A DNA stretch of 64,000 bases from Entomomonas asaccharolytica (GTDB lineage: Bacteria > Pseudomonadota > Gammaproteobacteria > Pseudomonadales > Pseudomonadaceae): NCBI RefSeq assembly GCF_016653615.1, contig NZ_CP067393.1, positions 1,441,673-1,505,672 of the forward strand, read 5' to 3'. Below, one piece after another: positions 1 to 6,368 of the stretch. Positions within the stretch are counted from its first letter, which is position 1. The number at the start of each line of letters is the position of its first letter. Made by a program: the position numbers and the translations under genes. The notes beneath the pieces are model-generated. The model worked only from the letters and a program-made list of their open reading frames with translations. It was not told the DNA's origin and searched no databases.

Positions 1-2
1 AT

Positions 3-326
3 GCAACAGTAGGTTCCATGCTTAGATTTATTAGGTCATCATTTAACAATAATGATCTTAGTGAATCAGAAGCATACAAAACGTTTATTGATCCTCATTT
101 ACTAATCATAGACGAGATAGGCGTGCAGAAGGCTAGTGAGTTTGAGCTAACAGCCTTATTCGACATCATCAATGAACGTTACGAACAAATGTATCCAACG
201 GTCATAGTATCTAATCATGGCCCTAAAGAATTAGCTAATTATCTAGGTGACAGGGTAGTTGATCGTTTGAGAGAAGGTGGTTCTGTAATCCTATTTGAAT
301 GGGAATCTGCGAGGGTTAAGGTATGA
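3..326 (+). CDS. DnaC-like helicase loader, C-terminal part (5' end outside window)
   Basis: The frame is open to the first base of the window, so only about the last 107 residues are seen. They contain a Walker B segment (LLIIDEIGV) and a C-terminal region (VIVSNHGPKEL, then LGDRVVDRLREGG) typical of DnaC/IstB-type AAA+ ATPases. Such proteins load the replicative helicase on phage or host origins. The ATG at 18 lies inside the domain and is not a credible start. The next gene starts in its stop codon (ATGA overlap), as expected in a phage early operon. Helicase loader is favoured over the IstB transposase helper because no transposase is present and the neighbours are phage genes. Confidence 0.8.
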   Translation, partial: ATVGSMLRFIRSSFNNNDLSESEAYKTFIDPHLLIIDEIGVQKASEFELTALFDIINERYEQMYPTVIVSNHGPKELANYLGDRVVDRLREGGSVILFEWESARVKV

Positions 327-547
327 GTGACAGCTTAGCTTATTTTACTCCAATGGTGGTGCTTACATTTTTATCTATAGCTTTAGTTATATTCAGTATT
401 GGCGATGCTGTAGATATTAAATATTTGAAACGTGAAGTCGCAGAGATCAAGCAGCAGTTAAAACAAATTGAGCTTAAAAGAGAAGTAGCTGAACTAAAAG
501 CAGAAAATCATAAGCTAAAGGAATTAGCTAAGGATGGCGATAAATGA
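323..547 (+). CDS. Small membrane protein with coiled coil, unknown function
   Basis: A 74-residue product with one hydrophobic segment at about residues 8-28, followed by a lysine/glutamate-rich helix (about 36-70) with heptad spacing that looks like a coiled coil. The start overlaps the stop of the helicase-loader gene by four bases. I do not recognise a family. Its place between replication and recombination genes suggests an early or middle phage accessory protein. Confidence 0.6.
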   Translation: MSDSLAYFTPMVVLTFLSIALVIFSIGDAVDIKYLKREVAEIKQQLKQIELKREVAELKAENHKLKELAKDGDK

Positions 548-699
548 AATTTGCTATTGCTTTCACATTCTTCATATCAATGTGCTTAGTTGGCATAAAT
601 TTACATTCTTTTTTAGTTGGTGCTCCCGATATTGATCTAATAATCATTAGTTCATATTGGATAGCTTTATATTTTTCTTTACTAATTATGGATGTTTAG
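544..699 (+). CDS. Small hydrophobic protein, unknown function
   Basis: A 51-codon frame starts with ATG overlapping the previous stop (ATGA) and ends at TAG. The product is almost entirely hydrophobic with two possible membrane segments (about residues 3-24 and 31-49). Coding is supported mainly by the coupled start and by its tight fit between its neighbours. No family recognised. Confidence 0.45.
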   Translation: MKFAIAFTFFISMCLVGINLHSFLVGAPDIDLIIISSYWIALYFSLLIMDV

Positions 700-701
700 T
701 G

Positions 702-893
702 ATGTTAAGACTAAGGTCATTTATTGGGTTAATAGTTTTTTTAATAGGTTTTCCTTTTTTATTATTTATCCCTTTAGTAAAAGCAATTAAACACTTCATT
801 AAAGAGTATAAGTGGTGGCTTAGGCATTATTTTTATGAATATTTATATATTGTGAAGCAGCTATATAAAAATCTAATAAAAGTTGGTGAGTAA
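702..893 (+). CDS. Small membrane protein, unknown function
   Basis: A 63-residue product begins at the ATG two bases after the previous stop; an upstream TTG at 657 is less likely. It has one hydrophobic segment at about residues 7-25 and a basic, aromatic-rich tail (many Lys, Tyr, Trp) that probably lies on the cytoplasmic side. Its stop overlaps the next ATG by one base. No family recognised. Confidence 0.5.
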   Translation: MLRLRSFIGLIVFLIGFPFLLFIPLVKAIKHFIKEYKWWLRHYFYEYLYIVKQLYKNLIKVGE

Positions 894-1129
894 TGGATAA
901 GAAAATACAAGAAACCTTAAAAGAATTGATTACAGCTAAACAGAAAACTTATGAATTAGAAAATAAGCTAAGAGAATTATGCCTTCCATATTATGAATTT
1001 GAAACATTAGATGATTGGGGAGGTTGGGATAGTCTGATTGATGATATTTGGATAGAAGGCAATGAAAATCCTTTTTTAGAATTTGACAAAGCCATCAAAT
1101 TTGCAATAAAGAAATATTATGAGGAATAG
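893..1129 (+). CDS. Hypothetical phage protein
   Basis: A 78-residue acidic, soluble product. Residues 1-30 form a charged helix and the middle is rich in Trp, Asp and Glu. The start overlaps the preceding stop by one base (TAATG). I see no catalytic motif. It lies just before the NinB-like gene, in a region where phages carry many small accessory genes. Confidence 0.55.
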   Translation: MDKKIQETLKELITAKQKTYELENKLRELCLPYYEFETLDDWGGWDSLIDDIWIEGNENPFLEFDKAIKFAIKKYYEE

Positions 1130-1130
1130 T

Positions 1131-1556
1131 ATGAGATCAGAGAGAAAATTCCGCATACAATCTCAAGCGGGTATTGAGTTAGCATTGAAGAACGTAGGTA
1201 ATGTGTTAGCTAATCTAGTCGATTCAGATAATTCAAAAGATGGCTATGAACTAGTGATACGTAATTATAAGAGTAAGCGTTCATTAGAGCAGAATAAACG
1301 TTACTGGGCAATGTTGCGACTAATATCAACTAACGTATGGATTGATTACAGAACTTTCAACGATGAAGTGTGGCATGAACAATTTCGTCGCTGGTTCATA
1401 GGTTGTGAGGACATTGTATTGCCGACAGGAACAGAAACTAGGGGGATTAGTACAACTACTTTATCAGTAGACGAGTTCGGTAATTATATGGCTCAAATAG
1501 AACAATGGTGTGCTGAACAAGGTTATCCAATCATGCAAGAGGAGTTAGTGGCATGA
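1131..1556 (+). CDS. NinB-like recombination protein
   Basis: The 141-residue product has the NinB hallmark 'KRSLEQNKRYWAML' at about residues 45-58, followed by a Trp-rich middle with the fold of the lambda NinB/Orf family. In lambda that family binds single-stranded DNA and supports RecBCD-independent recombination. The start is set at the ATG preceded by GAGGA at a spacing of 5-6; an in-frame ATG four codons earlier overlaps the previous gene. It opens a run of recombination/nuclease genes and its stop overlaps the next start (ATGA). Confidence 0.8.
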   Translation: MRSERKFRIQSQAGIELALKNVGNVLANLVDSDNSKDGYELVIRNYKSKRSLEQNKRYWAMLRLISTNVWIDYRTFNDEVWHEQFRRWFIGCEDIVLPTGTETRGISTTTLSVDEFGNYMAQIEQWCAEQGYPIMQEELVA

Positions 1557-2170
1557 GCAAAATTACAAAAGACTCATTAAATTGGAGATGCGGCAGACCT
1601 TACGATCAAATCAGAGCAGATAGAGAAAAAGCCCTAAAGGAAGATATTAATAAAATTATTATTAATTTTAATGCTGAAATACTAACAGGATACAGTTCTT
1701 ATTACATTACTCCTTGTGGAAAAGTTTATTCAACCAATGGCACAAAATTAAAGTTATTAAAACCAGGAACCAAGAAAGCAGGATATAAATTTGTTGGTTT
1801 AACAAATGATTTGAATGAAAGAAAGTATGAAATGATACATAGATTAGTTGCTAATCAATTTATACCTAATCCTGATAATAAGCCAACAGTTAATCACATC
1901 AATGGTAATAAATCAGATAATCATGTTGAAAATTTAGAGTGGTGTACTTTTTCTGAAAACTCTGTTCATGCAATAGAAACTGGATTAGCACATTCAGGAC
2001 TAAGATCATACAAATCGAAATTAACCAAGAGCCAGATATTAGAAATTTACTATGCAAAAGATAGTTATAGCAAGATAGGTAAGCGTTATAACGTATGTGC
2101 CCAAACTGTATGTAATATCAAGAATAAGCATACATATAAAAAAGAGTTGACAGAAATGGGGTTGTGCTAG
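1553..2170 (+). CDS. HNH homing-type endonuclease (free-standing)
   Basis: The 205-residue product has a NUMOD4-like segment at about residues 44-90, an HNH_3 core (IHRLVANQFI around His96, then VNHINGNKSDNHVENLEWC at 113-131) and a C-terminal helix-turn-helix-like module at about 160-198 that would help contact DNA. Proteins of this design make site-specific nicks or breaks in phage genomes and spread by homing. The first 40 residues do not look like part of the nuclease and may come from the gene it invaded. Start and stop overlap the neighbours, so translation is coupled with ninB. Confidence 0.85.
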   Translation: MSKITKDSLNWRCGRPYDQIRADREKALKEDINKIIINFNAEILTGYSSYYITPCGKVYSTNGTKLKLLKPGTKKAGYKFVGLTNDLNERKYEMIHRLVANQFIPNPDNKPTVNHINGNKSDNHVENLEWCTFSENSVHAIETGLAHSGLRSYKSKLTKSQILEIYYAKDSYSKIGKRYNVCAQTVCNIKNKHTYKKELTEMGLC

Positions 2171-2529
2171 TGGGATCAGTAACTATTGAGCAAAAAAAAT
2201 ATTGGAATCTTCTTTGTAGTGAGGTTGGTTGTATTGCCTGTATGAAAGAAGGTAATCCTAATGATTGGGTATCTATTCATCATATAGAAGGACGCACTAA
2301 AAAAGATGCTCATTGGTTAGTCTTATCTTTATGCGCTTCTCATCATCAAGATAATGGAATGGCTATAGCAGTTCATCCTTATAAAAAACGTTTTGAAAAT
2401 AGATATGGTAATCAGTATCAGTTAATGAGTGACAGCGTATCAATTCTCAAAAGACGAAACATAGAAGTACCTAAAAGAGTAGTTGAGCTTATAGATGAGT
2501 TTATTTTTAAAGGAAGGATAGCAGCATGA
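2170..2529 (+). CDS. Ref-family HNH recombination nuclease
   Basis: The product carries Cys21-x2-Cys24, His37-His38 in 'SIHHIEGR', and 'LCASHHQ' near residues 54-60. This is the zinc-binding HNH layout of phage P1 Ref, a RecA-dependent nuclease that enhances recombination. The GTG at 2170 lies 8 bases after a GGGG ribosome-binding site and overlaps the upstream stop (TAGTG); a GTG two codons earlier is too close to it. The product is 119 residues, shorter than P1 Ref, and matches only its C-terminal nuclease half. Confidence 0.75.
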   Translation: MGSVTIEQKKYWNLLCSEVGCIACMKEGNPNDWVSIHHIEGRTKKDAHWLVLSLCASHHQDNGMAIAVHPYKKRFENRYGNQYQLMSDSVSILKRRNIEVPKRVVELIDEFIFKGRIAA

Positions 2530-2723
2530 ACTGGCAAAGAGCAAGCAAATATCACATGGTATCTGATATTGGTTACAAAATAGCTAAGTTCAAAGTGGGT
2601 GATGATTGGAAATATAGAGCATTTACTCCTAAAGATGATTTTGATTATCAACCTATAGAGTTATTTGACGATCCAGAATTAGCTAAAAAAGCATGTGAGG
2701 AACATTTTAATGAGAAAAATTAG
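2526..2723 (+). CDS. Hypothetical phage protein
   Basis: A 65-residue product, rich in aromatic residues, with the motif 'AKFKVGDDWKYRAF' in its first half. No membrane segment or catalytic motif. It overlaps the Ref gene by four bases (ATGA) and the next gene by 14, so it is embedded in the recombination operon. No family recognised. Confidence 0.55.
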   Translation: MNWQRASKYHMVSDIGYKIAKFKVGDDWKYRAFTPKDDFDYQPIELFDDPELAKKACEEHFNEKN

Positions 2724-3090
2724 AGCATTAGAAGGAGACGAACAAGCTAGCTTAGTTAAATGGTTTAGATTGCAATATAGACCCATTGCTTACTGCTTAT
2801 TCTCTATCCCTAACGGCTCTGTATTAGCAGGTGACAGGATAAAAAGAGCTAAACAGATGGCTAGATTAAAAAGTGAAGGTTTTGTTAATGGTGTATCTGA
2901 TCTTTTTCTAATGCAGCCTAATTCTAAATATCATGGTTTATTTATTGAAATGAAAAAAGCATCTGGTGGAAAAGTATCAGATGATCAAAAAGAGTTTTTA
3001 AGAAAAGCTACTGAACAAGGCTATCAAGCAGTAGTTTGTAAAGGCTTTGAACAAGCCAAGCATACCATTATTGAGTATTTAAAAGGGTAG
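2710..3090 (+). CDS. VRR-NUC domain nuclease
   Basis: The 126-residue product is a minimal VRR-NUC domain of the PD-(D/E)XK superfamily. It has an N-terminal helix with Glu11/Gln12, 'GVSDLFL' at 61-67 supplying Asp64, 'FIEMKK' at 78-83 supplying Glu80 and Lys82, and Gln93. Stand-alone viral VRR-NUC proteins cleave Holliday junctions or branched DNA, a role RusA has in other phages. The ATG used follows GAGGA at a spacing of 8; a GTG five codons upstream is in frame but has no such site. Confidence 0.83.
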   Translation: MRKIRALEGDEQASLVKWFRLQYRPIAYCLFSIPNGSVLAGDRIKRAKQMARLKSEGFVNGVSDLFLMQPNSKYHGLFIEMKKASGGKVSDDQKEFLRKATEQGYQAVVCKGFEQAKHTIIEYLKG

Positions 3091-3094
3091 TACT

Positions 3095-3676
3095 ATGAAG
3101 TATATAACAGCTAGGCAAGTTTGGCATGATGCGCATTTTAGCGGAAAGGAAAATACTATTGAACAGTATTTAAAATTAGGAGTTCCTATTCAGAAAACTG
3201 TAAAAAGTAATACTACAGAATCATCTTGTCATGCATGGTTAGCTGGTAGGGTACAGCATGCTATTAGTTTATTGCCTCATAATGTGGCTGGTTTTGGTAA
3301 TTTTATGTACTCCCCAATGAGAACAATAGATGATCTAGAAGCAGGTCAAGAAGCTATATTTGATTACTTTAGATATAACTATAAAGACGAGAGACTAACA
3401 GATAAGAAGTTAGAGCAAGTTAATTATTTGGCTATTGGTGCTATATTTGATTACTTTTTCATTGTATTTGGTAATCCGTCACCTTTTTCAAACGCTGGTA
3501 TTTTATGTAAGTGGTTATATGATAATAAAGGTGTAAAGATAAATTACCATAATTGGGGTAGAGACTGGGAAGCAATATATGATTGTTTGCTTGAAGCATG
3601 TGGCTATATTGATAAGATTGCATTAGAGCCTGTAAGCAAAGTAATTAGTATATCTAAATACAATAAAGTTGCATAA
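3095..3676 (+). CDS. Putative late-gene antiterminator (Q-like by position)
   Basis: A 193-residue soluble protein with no motif I can name. The first 55 residues are rich in His, Trp and Cys ('SSCHAWLAGRVQHAI'). It is the last gene before a rightward promoter, a terminator and the lysis genes, which is where lambdoid phages keep Q. Q family members are poorly conserved, so the assignment rests on position. A middle-gene regulator or a further recombination protein are alternatives. Confidence 0.5.
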   Translation: MKYITARQVWHDAHFSGKENTIEQYLKLGVPIQKTVKSNTTESSCHAWLAGRVQHAISLLPHNVAGFGNFMYSPMRTIDDLEAGQEAIFDYFRYNYKDERLTDKKLEQVNYLAIGAIFDYFFIVFGNPSPFSNAGILCKWLYDNKGVKINYHNWGRDWEAIYDCLLEACGYIDKIALEPVSKVISISKYNKVA

Positions 3677-3701
3677 AATTCTGTTATTTCTGTAATAAGT
3701 G

Positions 3702-3730
3702 TTGACTATGAGGACGAAATAGGGCAAAAT
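3702..3730 (+). promoter_or_regulatory. Putative late promoter (pR'-like)
   Basis: TTGACT (3702-3707) and CAAAAT (3725-3730) are separated by 17 bases, a good -35 and a moderate -10 box. A dyad ACAATT-CAA-AATTGT follows at 3735-3749, near the expected start point. The promoter lies in the gap behind the Q-like gene and reads toward the lysis genes. Confidence 0.5.
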
Positions 3731-3760
3731 TACCACAATTCAAAATTGTCACTTTAGAAA

Positions 3761-3786
3761 AGCCAACTTAATTGTTGGTTTTTTTA
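3761..3786 (+). terminator. Intrinsic terminator ahead of the lysis genes (tR'-like)
   Basis: The stem GCCAAC/GTTGGT with a six-base loop is followed by seven T residues on the + strand. It would stop transcripts about 50 bases after the putative late promoter unless RNA polymerase has been modified, which is the lambda pR'-tR' arrangement. Confidence 0.75.
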
Positions 3787-3797
3787 TGTCTAAATAA

Positions 3798-3828
3798 AAG
3801 CCCCTAAACTAGTAATAGTCAGGGGCTT
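3798..3828 (-). terminator. Hairpin with T-rich exit on the minus strand
   Basis: AAGCCCCT (3798-3805) pairs with AGGGGCTT (3821-3828), with a smaller ACTA/TAGT stem inside. Reading leftward the stem is followed by a TTTTATTT stretch. This suggests a terminator for a minus-strand transcript, although no convincing minus-strand gene is known here. It could also act weakly in the + direction. Confidence 0.55.
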
Positions 3829-3850
3829 AATTATTTGCTTTAGTTTATGC

Positions 3851-3954
3851 GAGGGTGACTTCTTTAATACTAGAATATTAAAGATAGCCCTAATCAGCAG
3901 ACCGAACTGCATCATAGCTAGACCCCCGTCCTGTACAGGAGTGCAAAGTCTAGC
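3851..3954. other. Structured non-coding block of nested inverted repeats
   Basis: Three pairing units lie within about 100 bases: a 9-base-pair hairpin at 3861-3884 enclosed by AGGG/CCCT (3852-3855 with 3888-3891); GCAG/CTGC around 3897-3910; and GCTAGAC/GTCTAGC (3917-3923 with 3948-3954) enclosing the perfect 12-base palindrome TCCTGTACAGGA (3929-3940). The block sits between two terminator-like hairpins and the Com-like gene. It could be an RNA element in the late leader, an operator, or a minus-strand small RNA ending at 3798. A 41-codon minus-strand frame starts near 3914 and ends in that hairpin, but I cannot show that it is translated. Confidence 0.5.
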
Positions 3955-3976
3955 ATAATAATGATAAGCAAGGGTT

Positions 3977-4252
3977 ATGCTACAAAAGTCTAACTGTGAG
4001 TGTAAAAAGTTACTTTTCACTTATCTTGATGATCAAAAACTAAGATTCAGATGTTCAAGATGTAAGTCTATTCACATTATTCAATTAGATAGGAACACAT
4101 ATCAATACAGATGTGATAATTGCAATAGACTTTTATTCAAATTAAGCGACAACAAAATTGAGATCAAATGTACGCAGTGTAAGAAAATGCACTACAAACC
4201 TATGAGTTTAAAGGAATGCCAGAAAAAAACCCTTCATTCTGGGGAGCTTTAA
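3977..4252 (+). CDS. Com-like zinc-finger protein with two finger repeats
   Basis: The 91-residue protein carries two copies of the four-cysteine knuckle of phage Mu Com: Cys7, Cys9, Cys26, Cys29 and Cys46, Cys49, Cys65, Cys68. The second copy ('RCDNCNRLLFK', 'IEIKCTQCKK') is the closer match. Mu Com is a single-finger RNA-binding protein that opens the mom ribosome-binding site. No mom-like modification gene lies nearby; the next genes are holin and endolysin, so any target is probably different. AAGGG precedes the ATG. The 3' end overlaps the holin start by 37 bases. Confidence 0.75.
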   Translation: MLQKSNCECKKLLFTYLDDQKLRFRCSRCKSIHIIQLDRNTYQYRCDNCNRLLFKLSDNKIEIKCTQCKKMHYKPMSLKECQKKTLHSGEL

Positions 4253-4530
4253 TCAGTATATTTCAAGAGTATGGAGTAGTTATGTGCATAACATTCATAC
4301 TTAGCTACCTTCGAATATCATACGATGATAAAGAACCAAGAATAATGAGAAGATTACTAGAAGCTACAATAGGATCATTAATTGCGCTTATTGTGGGAAT
4401 GACATGTACTGAGTTCGGTCTGTCTGCTGGATGGACTTATGCTGTAGCAGGATGGATTGGTACGTTTGGTGTAGATCAAATGCGAGTATGGGCTAGAAGA
4501 TGGACAGATAAAAGGATTGATAAAGAATGA
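4216..4530 (+). CDS. Phage holin, lambda-holin family
   Basis: The 104-residue product begins 'MPEKNPSFWGAL' and has three hydrophobic segments (about residues 15-33, 47-67 and 72-90) and a basic tail (WARRWTDKR). This is the layout of the phage_holin_3 (lambda) family seen in pseudomonad and acinetobacter prophages. It would form the inner-membrane hole that releases the endolysin. It overlaps the Com-like gene upstream and the endolysin start downstream by four bases. Confidence 0.85.
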   Translation: MPEKNPSFWGALISIFQEYGVVMCITFILSYLRISYDDKEPRIMRRLLEATIGSLIALIVGMTCTEFGLSAGWTYAVAGWIGTFGVDQMRVWARRWTDKRIDKE

Positions 4531-4901
4531 CATTCAAATTCAGTCAAAGAAGCTTAGATAAACTAACAGGCATTAATCCTGATTTACGAAAAGTAGTTGA
4601 TAGGGCTTTACAGTTATCTACAATTGATTTCGGTATTACTGAAGGGCTAAGAGATAGAGCAACACAAGAAAAATATGTGGCTCGTGGTGCTAGTCAAACT
4701 ATGAATAGCCGCCATTTAACAGGCCATGCTGTAGATGTAGTAGCTTATGTTAATGGTAAAGTAACTTGGGATTGGAAGTATTATGAAGAAATCTCAAAAG
4801 CATTTAAACAAGCATCTGAAGAGTTGAGTATCCCTATTGTATGGGGAGGAAGCTGGAAATCTCTGAAAGATGGACCTCACTTTGAATTGATTTTAAGGTG
4901 A
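4527..4901 (+). CDS. Endolysin, peptidase M15 family
   Basis: The 124-residue protein is a minimal zinc peptidase with the M15 signature 'SRHLTGHAVDV' at 61-71 (His63 and Asp70 as metal ligands) and 'GPHFELI' at 116-122 (His118, Glu120). Family members such as phage T5 endolysin cut the L-Ala-D-Glu or D-Ala bond of peptidoglycan stem peptides. There is no signal peptide, so export depends on the holin encoded just upstream. Confidence 0.92.
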   Translation: MTFKFSQRSLDKLTGINPDLRKVVDRALQLSTIDFGITEGLRDRATQEKYVARGASQTMNSRHLTGHAVDVVAYVNGKVTWDWKYYEEISKAFKQASEELSIPIVWGGSWKSLKDGPHFELILR

Positions 4902-4905
4902 TTAT

Positions 4906-5106
4906 ATGGAAGATGACTCTTATGAAAACTTCTTGTATCTTATTGAAAAAGGTTACTTACAGGAATATATAATTAAAAAATGTTGGAAAAAAGGAAATTT
5001 AAGTTTAAAAGAAACAAAAAGAGAAATTGCAGCACTTAAAAAAAATAAATCATCAATCACTGATATTGGTATGGTTTTAAAAAAACTAAGAATTAATGAT
5101 GTTTGA
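4906..5106 (+). CDS. Hypothetical protein in the lysis cassette
   Basis: A 66-residue, lysine-rich, soluble and probably helical product. Its ATG follows AAGGTGATTAT, a usable ribosome-binding site. It lies between the endolysin and spanin genes. No lysis motif or membrane segment is visible, so its role is unknown. Confidence 0.6.
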   Translation: MEDDSYENFLYLIEKGYLQEYIIKKCWKKGNLSLKETKREIAALKKNKSSITDIGMVLKKLRINDV

Positions 5107-5111
5107 ATAAT

Positions 5112-5462
5112 ATGGAAACCATCACTAAATATGCTTCTATTGGATTAGCTGCTTTATTAGCTATAGCTATTATCTACATATCAATACTTTCTAATCAGCG
5201 TGATAGTGCTTTAGATAAACTAGATAAAGCTAATAAAAATATTGAACAGCTACAACAAGCTAATTTAAACCTAGCAGGATCTATTGATCTATTAGAGAGC
5301 CAGGCTCAACAAAACAGAGTTTACATTACAGAGCTAGAAGCCAAACGAACCGAGACAGAGAAACAAGCTACTAAGCTAGTCCAAGAGTTCAAGATAAAGA
5401 AACATGAAAACCAAACTATTAATAACTGGGCTAGCAAGCCTTTACCTAGTGGGCTGTATTGA
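5112..5462 (+). CDS. Inner-membrane spanin (Rz-like)
   Basis: The 116-residue product has an N-terminal membrane anchor (about residues 8-26) followed by a long periplasmic coiled coil rich in Leu, Gln, Ala and Glu. This is the type II topology of Rz proteins, which join with Rz1 lipoproteins to fuse inner and outer membranes at lysis. An in-frame TTG three codons upstream is less likely than the ATG. The 3' end contains the Rz1 start in another frame. Confidence 0.82.
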   Translation: METITKYASIGLAALLAIAIIYISILSNQRDSALDKLDKANKNIEQLQQANLNLAGSIDLLESQAQQNRVYITELEAKRTETEKQATKLVQEFKIKKHENQTINNWASKPLPSGLY

Positions 5463-5664
5463 TAAGCCAGTAGTTACTGATGTAAAGATAGTTAAGGTTG
5501 AAACACCAGTTATTACTCCATGTCAGAGATTAAGCATTCCTGATTGTAAGCCAATTAATAATGGTGAGCTTTATGAGTGTACTTTAACTATTCAAAAGAA
5601 TCTTAATCTTTGTGCTGATCAGGTAGATGCTTTAATAACATGGCAGAAAAATAATGATGAATAA
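5404..5664 (+). CDS. Outer-membrane spanin lipoprotein (Rz1-like)
   Basis: The gene starts inside the Rz-like gene in a different frame and runs past its end, an overlapping Rz/Rz1 arrangement. The 86-residue product has a lipoprotein signal with lipobox L-V-G-C ending at Cys18. The mature part has several cysteines and prolines, as expected for the outer-membrane partner of a two-component spanin. It is longer than lambda Rz1 but the type is clear. Confidence 0.82.
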   Translation: MKTKLLITGLASLYLVGCIDKPVVTDVKIVKVETPVITPCQRLSIPDCKPINNGELYECTLTIQKNLNLCADQVDALITWQKNNDE

Positions 5665-5890
5665 TTTTGAATGGAAACATGAAATTAGTAGCAGTGTTAG
5701 ACAATGTCATAATAATGGTGGTGATGTTTTAGATCTAGGCTATGAAATATTTCCTCCTAGATTAGACAGTAACTTTAGATGTCAATTAGTACAAATTAAA
5801 AAAGATAGTTTAATAAAGAGATTAATTAAGTATGCCAGCTCCAAAGGGAAATCAATTCTGGAAAGCTCGCACAAAGCACGGAAGAGATAA
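5654..5890 (+). CDS. Hypothetical protein between spanin and terminase genes
   Basis: A 78-residue frame overlapping the Rz1 end by 11 bases and the small terminase start by 59. The first 55 residues look protein-like; the last 20 are a shifted reading of the terminase start and are rich in Lys and Ser. No family recognised, and the real end may differ. Confidence 0.4.
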   Translation: MMNNFEWKHEISSSVRQCHNNGGDVLDLGYEIFPPRLDSNFRCQLVQIKKDSLIKRLIKYASSKGKSILESSHKARKR

Positions 5891-6368
5891 AATATTCAAT
5901 GATCCTGAAGTGTTATGGAATGCTTGCTGTGAATATTTTGAATGGGTAGAGAATAATCCATTATATGAATCTAAGGCTTTTGCATATCAAGGTGAAGTAA
6001 AGATTGAAACACTTCCCAAAATGAGAGCTATGACAATATCGGGAATATGTATTTTTCTTGATATATCTAGGTCTACTTGGGATGAATGGAGAAGAGTTGA
6101 AAGTTTTTCGAACATCATTACGCGAGCAGAAGAGATTATAAGAGATCAGAAATTCACAGGTGCAGCAGCAGAATTATTAAATCCTAATATTATTGCTCGT
6201 GATCTAGGATTATCTGATAAACAAGAATTAACAGGAAAAGATGGTAATGCTATCAAAATAGAGAATAAGCCTGATCTTTCTGAGCTGTCAGATAAAGAAT
6301 TAGAACTATATGAAGAACTTGCCATTTTACGATCTAAGCGAGATCAGACAGGAGAAAGCGAGACGTAA
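5832..6368 (+). CDS. Terminase small subunit
   Basis: The 178-residue product begins '[20 protein letters not shown]', a start shared by many phage DNA-packaging small subunits. A helix-turn-helix-like stretch lies at about residues 60-82 ('[18 protein letters not shown]'), and the charged C-terminus would join the oligomer or bind the large subunit. Its role is to recognise the packaging site and hand DNA to the motor. The large subunit gene overlaps its 3' end by 59 bases in another frame. Confidence 0.88.
   Translation: MPAPKGNQFWKARTKHGRDKIFNDPEVLWNACCEYFEWVENNPLYESKAFAYQGEVKIETLPKMRAMTISGICIFLDISRSTWDEWRRVESFSNIITRAEEIIRDQKFTGAAAELLNPNIIARDLGLSDKQELTGKDGNAIKIENKPDLSELSDKELELYEELAILRSKRDQTGESET

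Noticed and set aside
3929-3940. TCCTGTACAGGA as a LexA site
   Set aside because: It has CTGT and ACAG halves but lacks the eight-base spacer of gammaproteobacterial LexA boxes.
3890-3955. tRNA-like or hammerhead-like element in the structured block
   Set aside because: No T-arm with a five-pair stem and no conserved hammerhead core (CTGATGA with GAAA) could be fitted on either strand.
3977-4252. Mu-like transposable phage, suggested by the Com-like protein
   Set aside because: No MuA/MuB-type transposase or Mu end sequence is present, and the lambdoid-style late control and tRNA-adjacent end point to site-specific integration.
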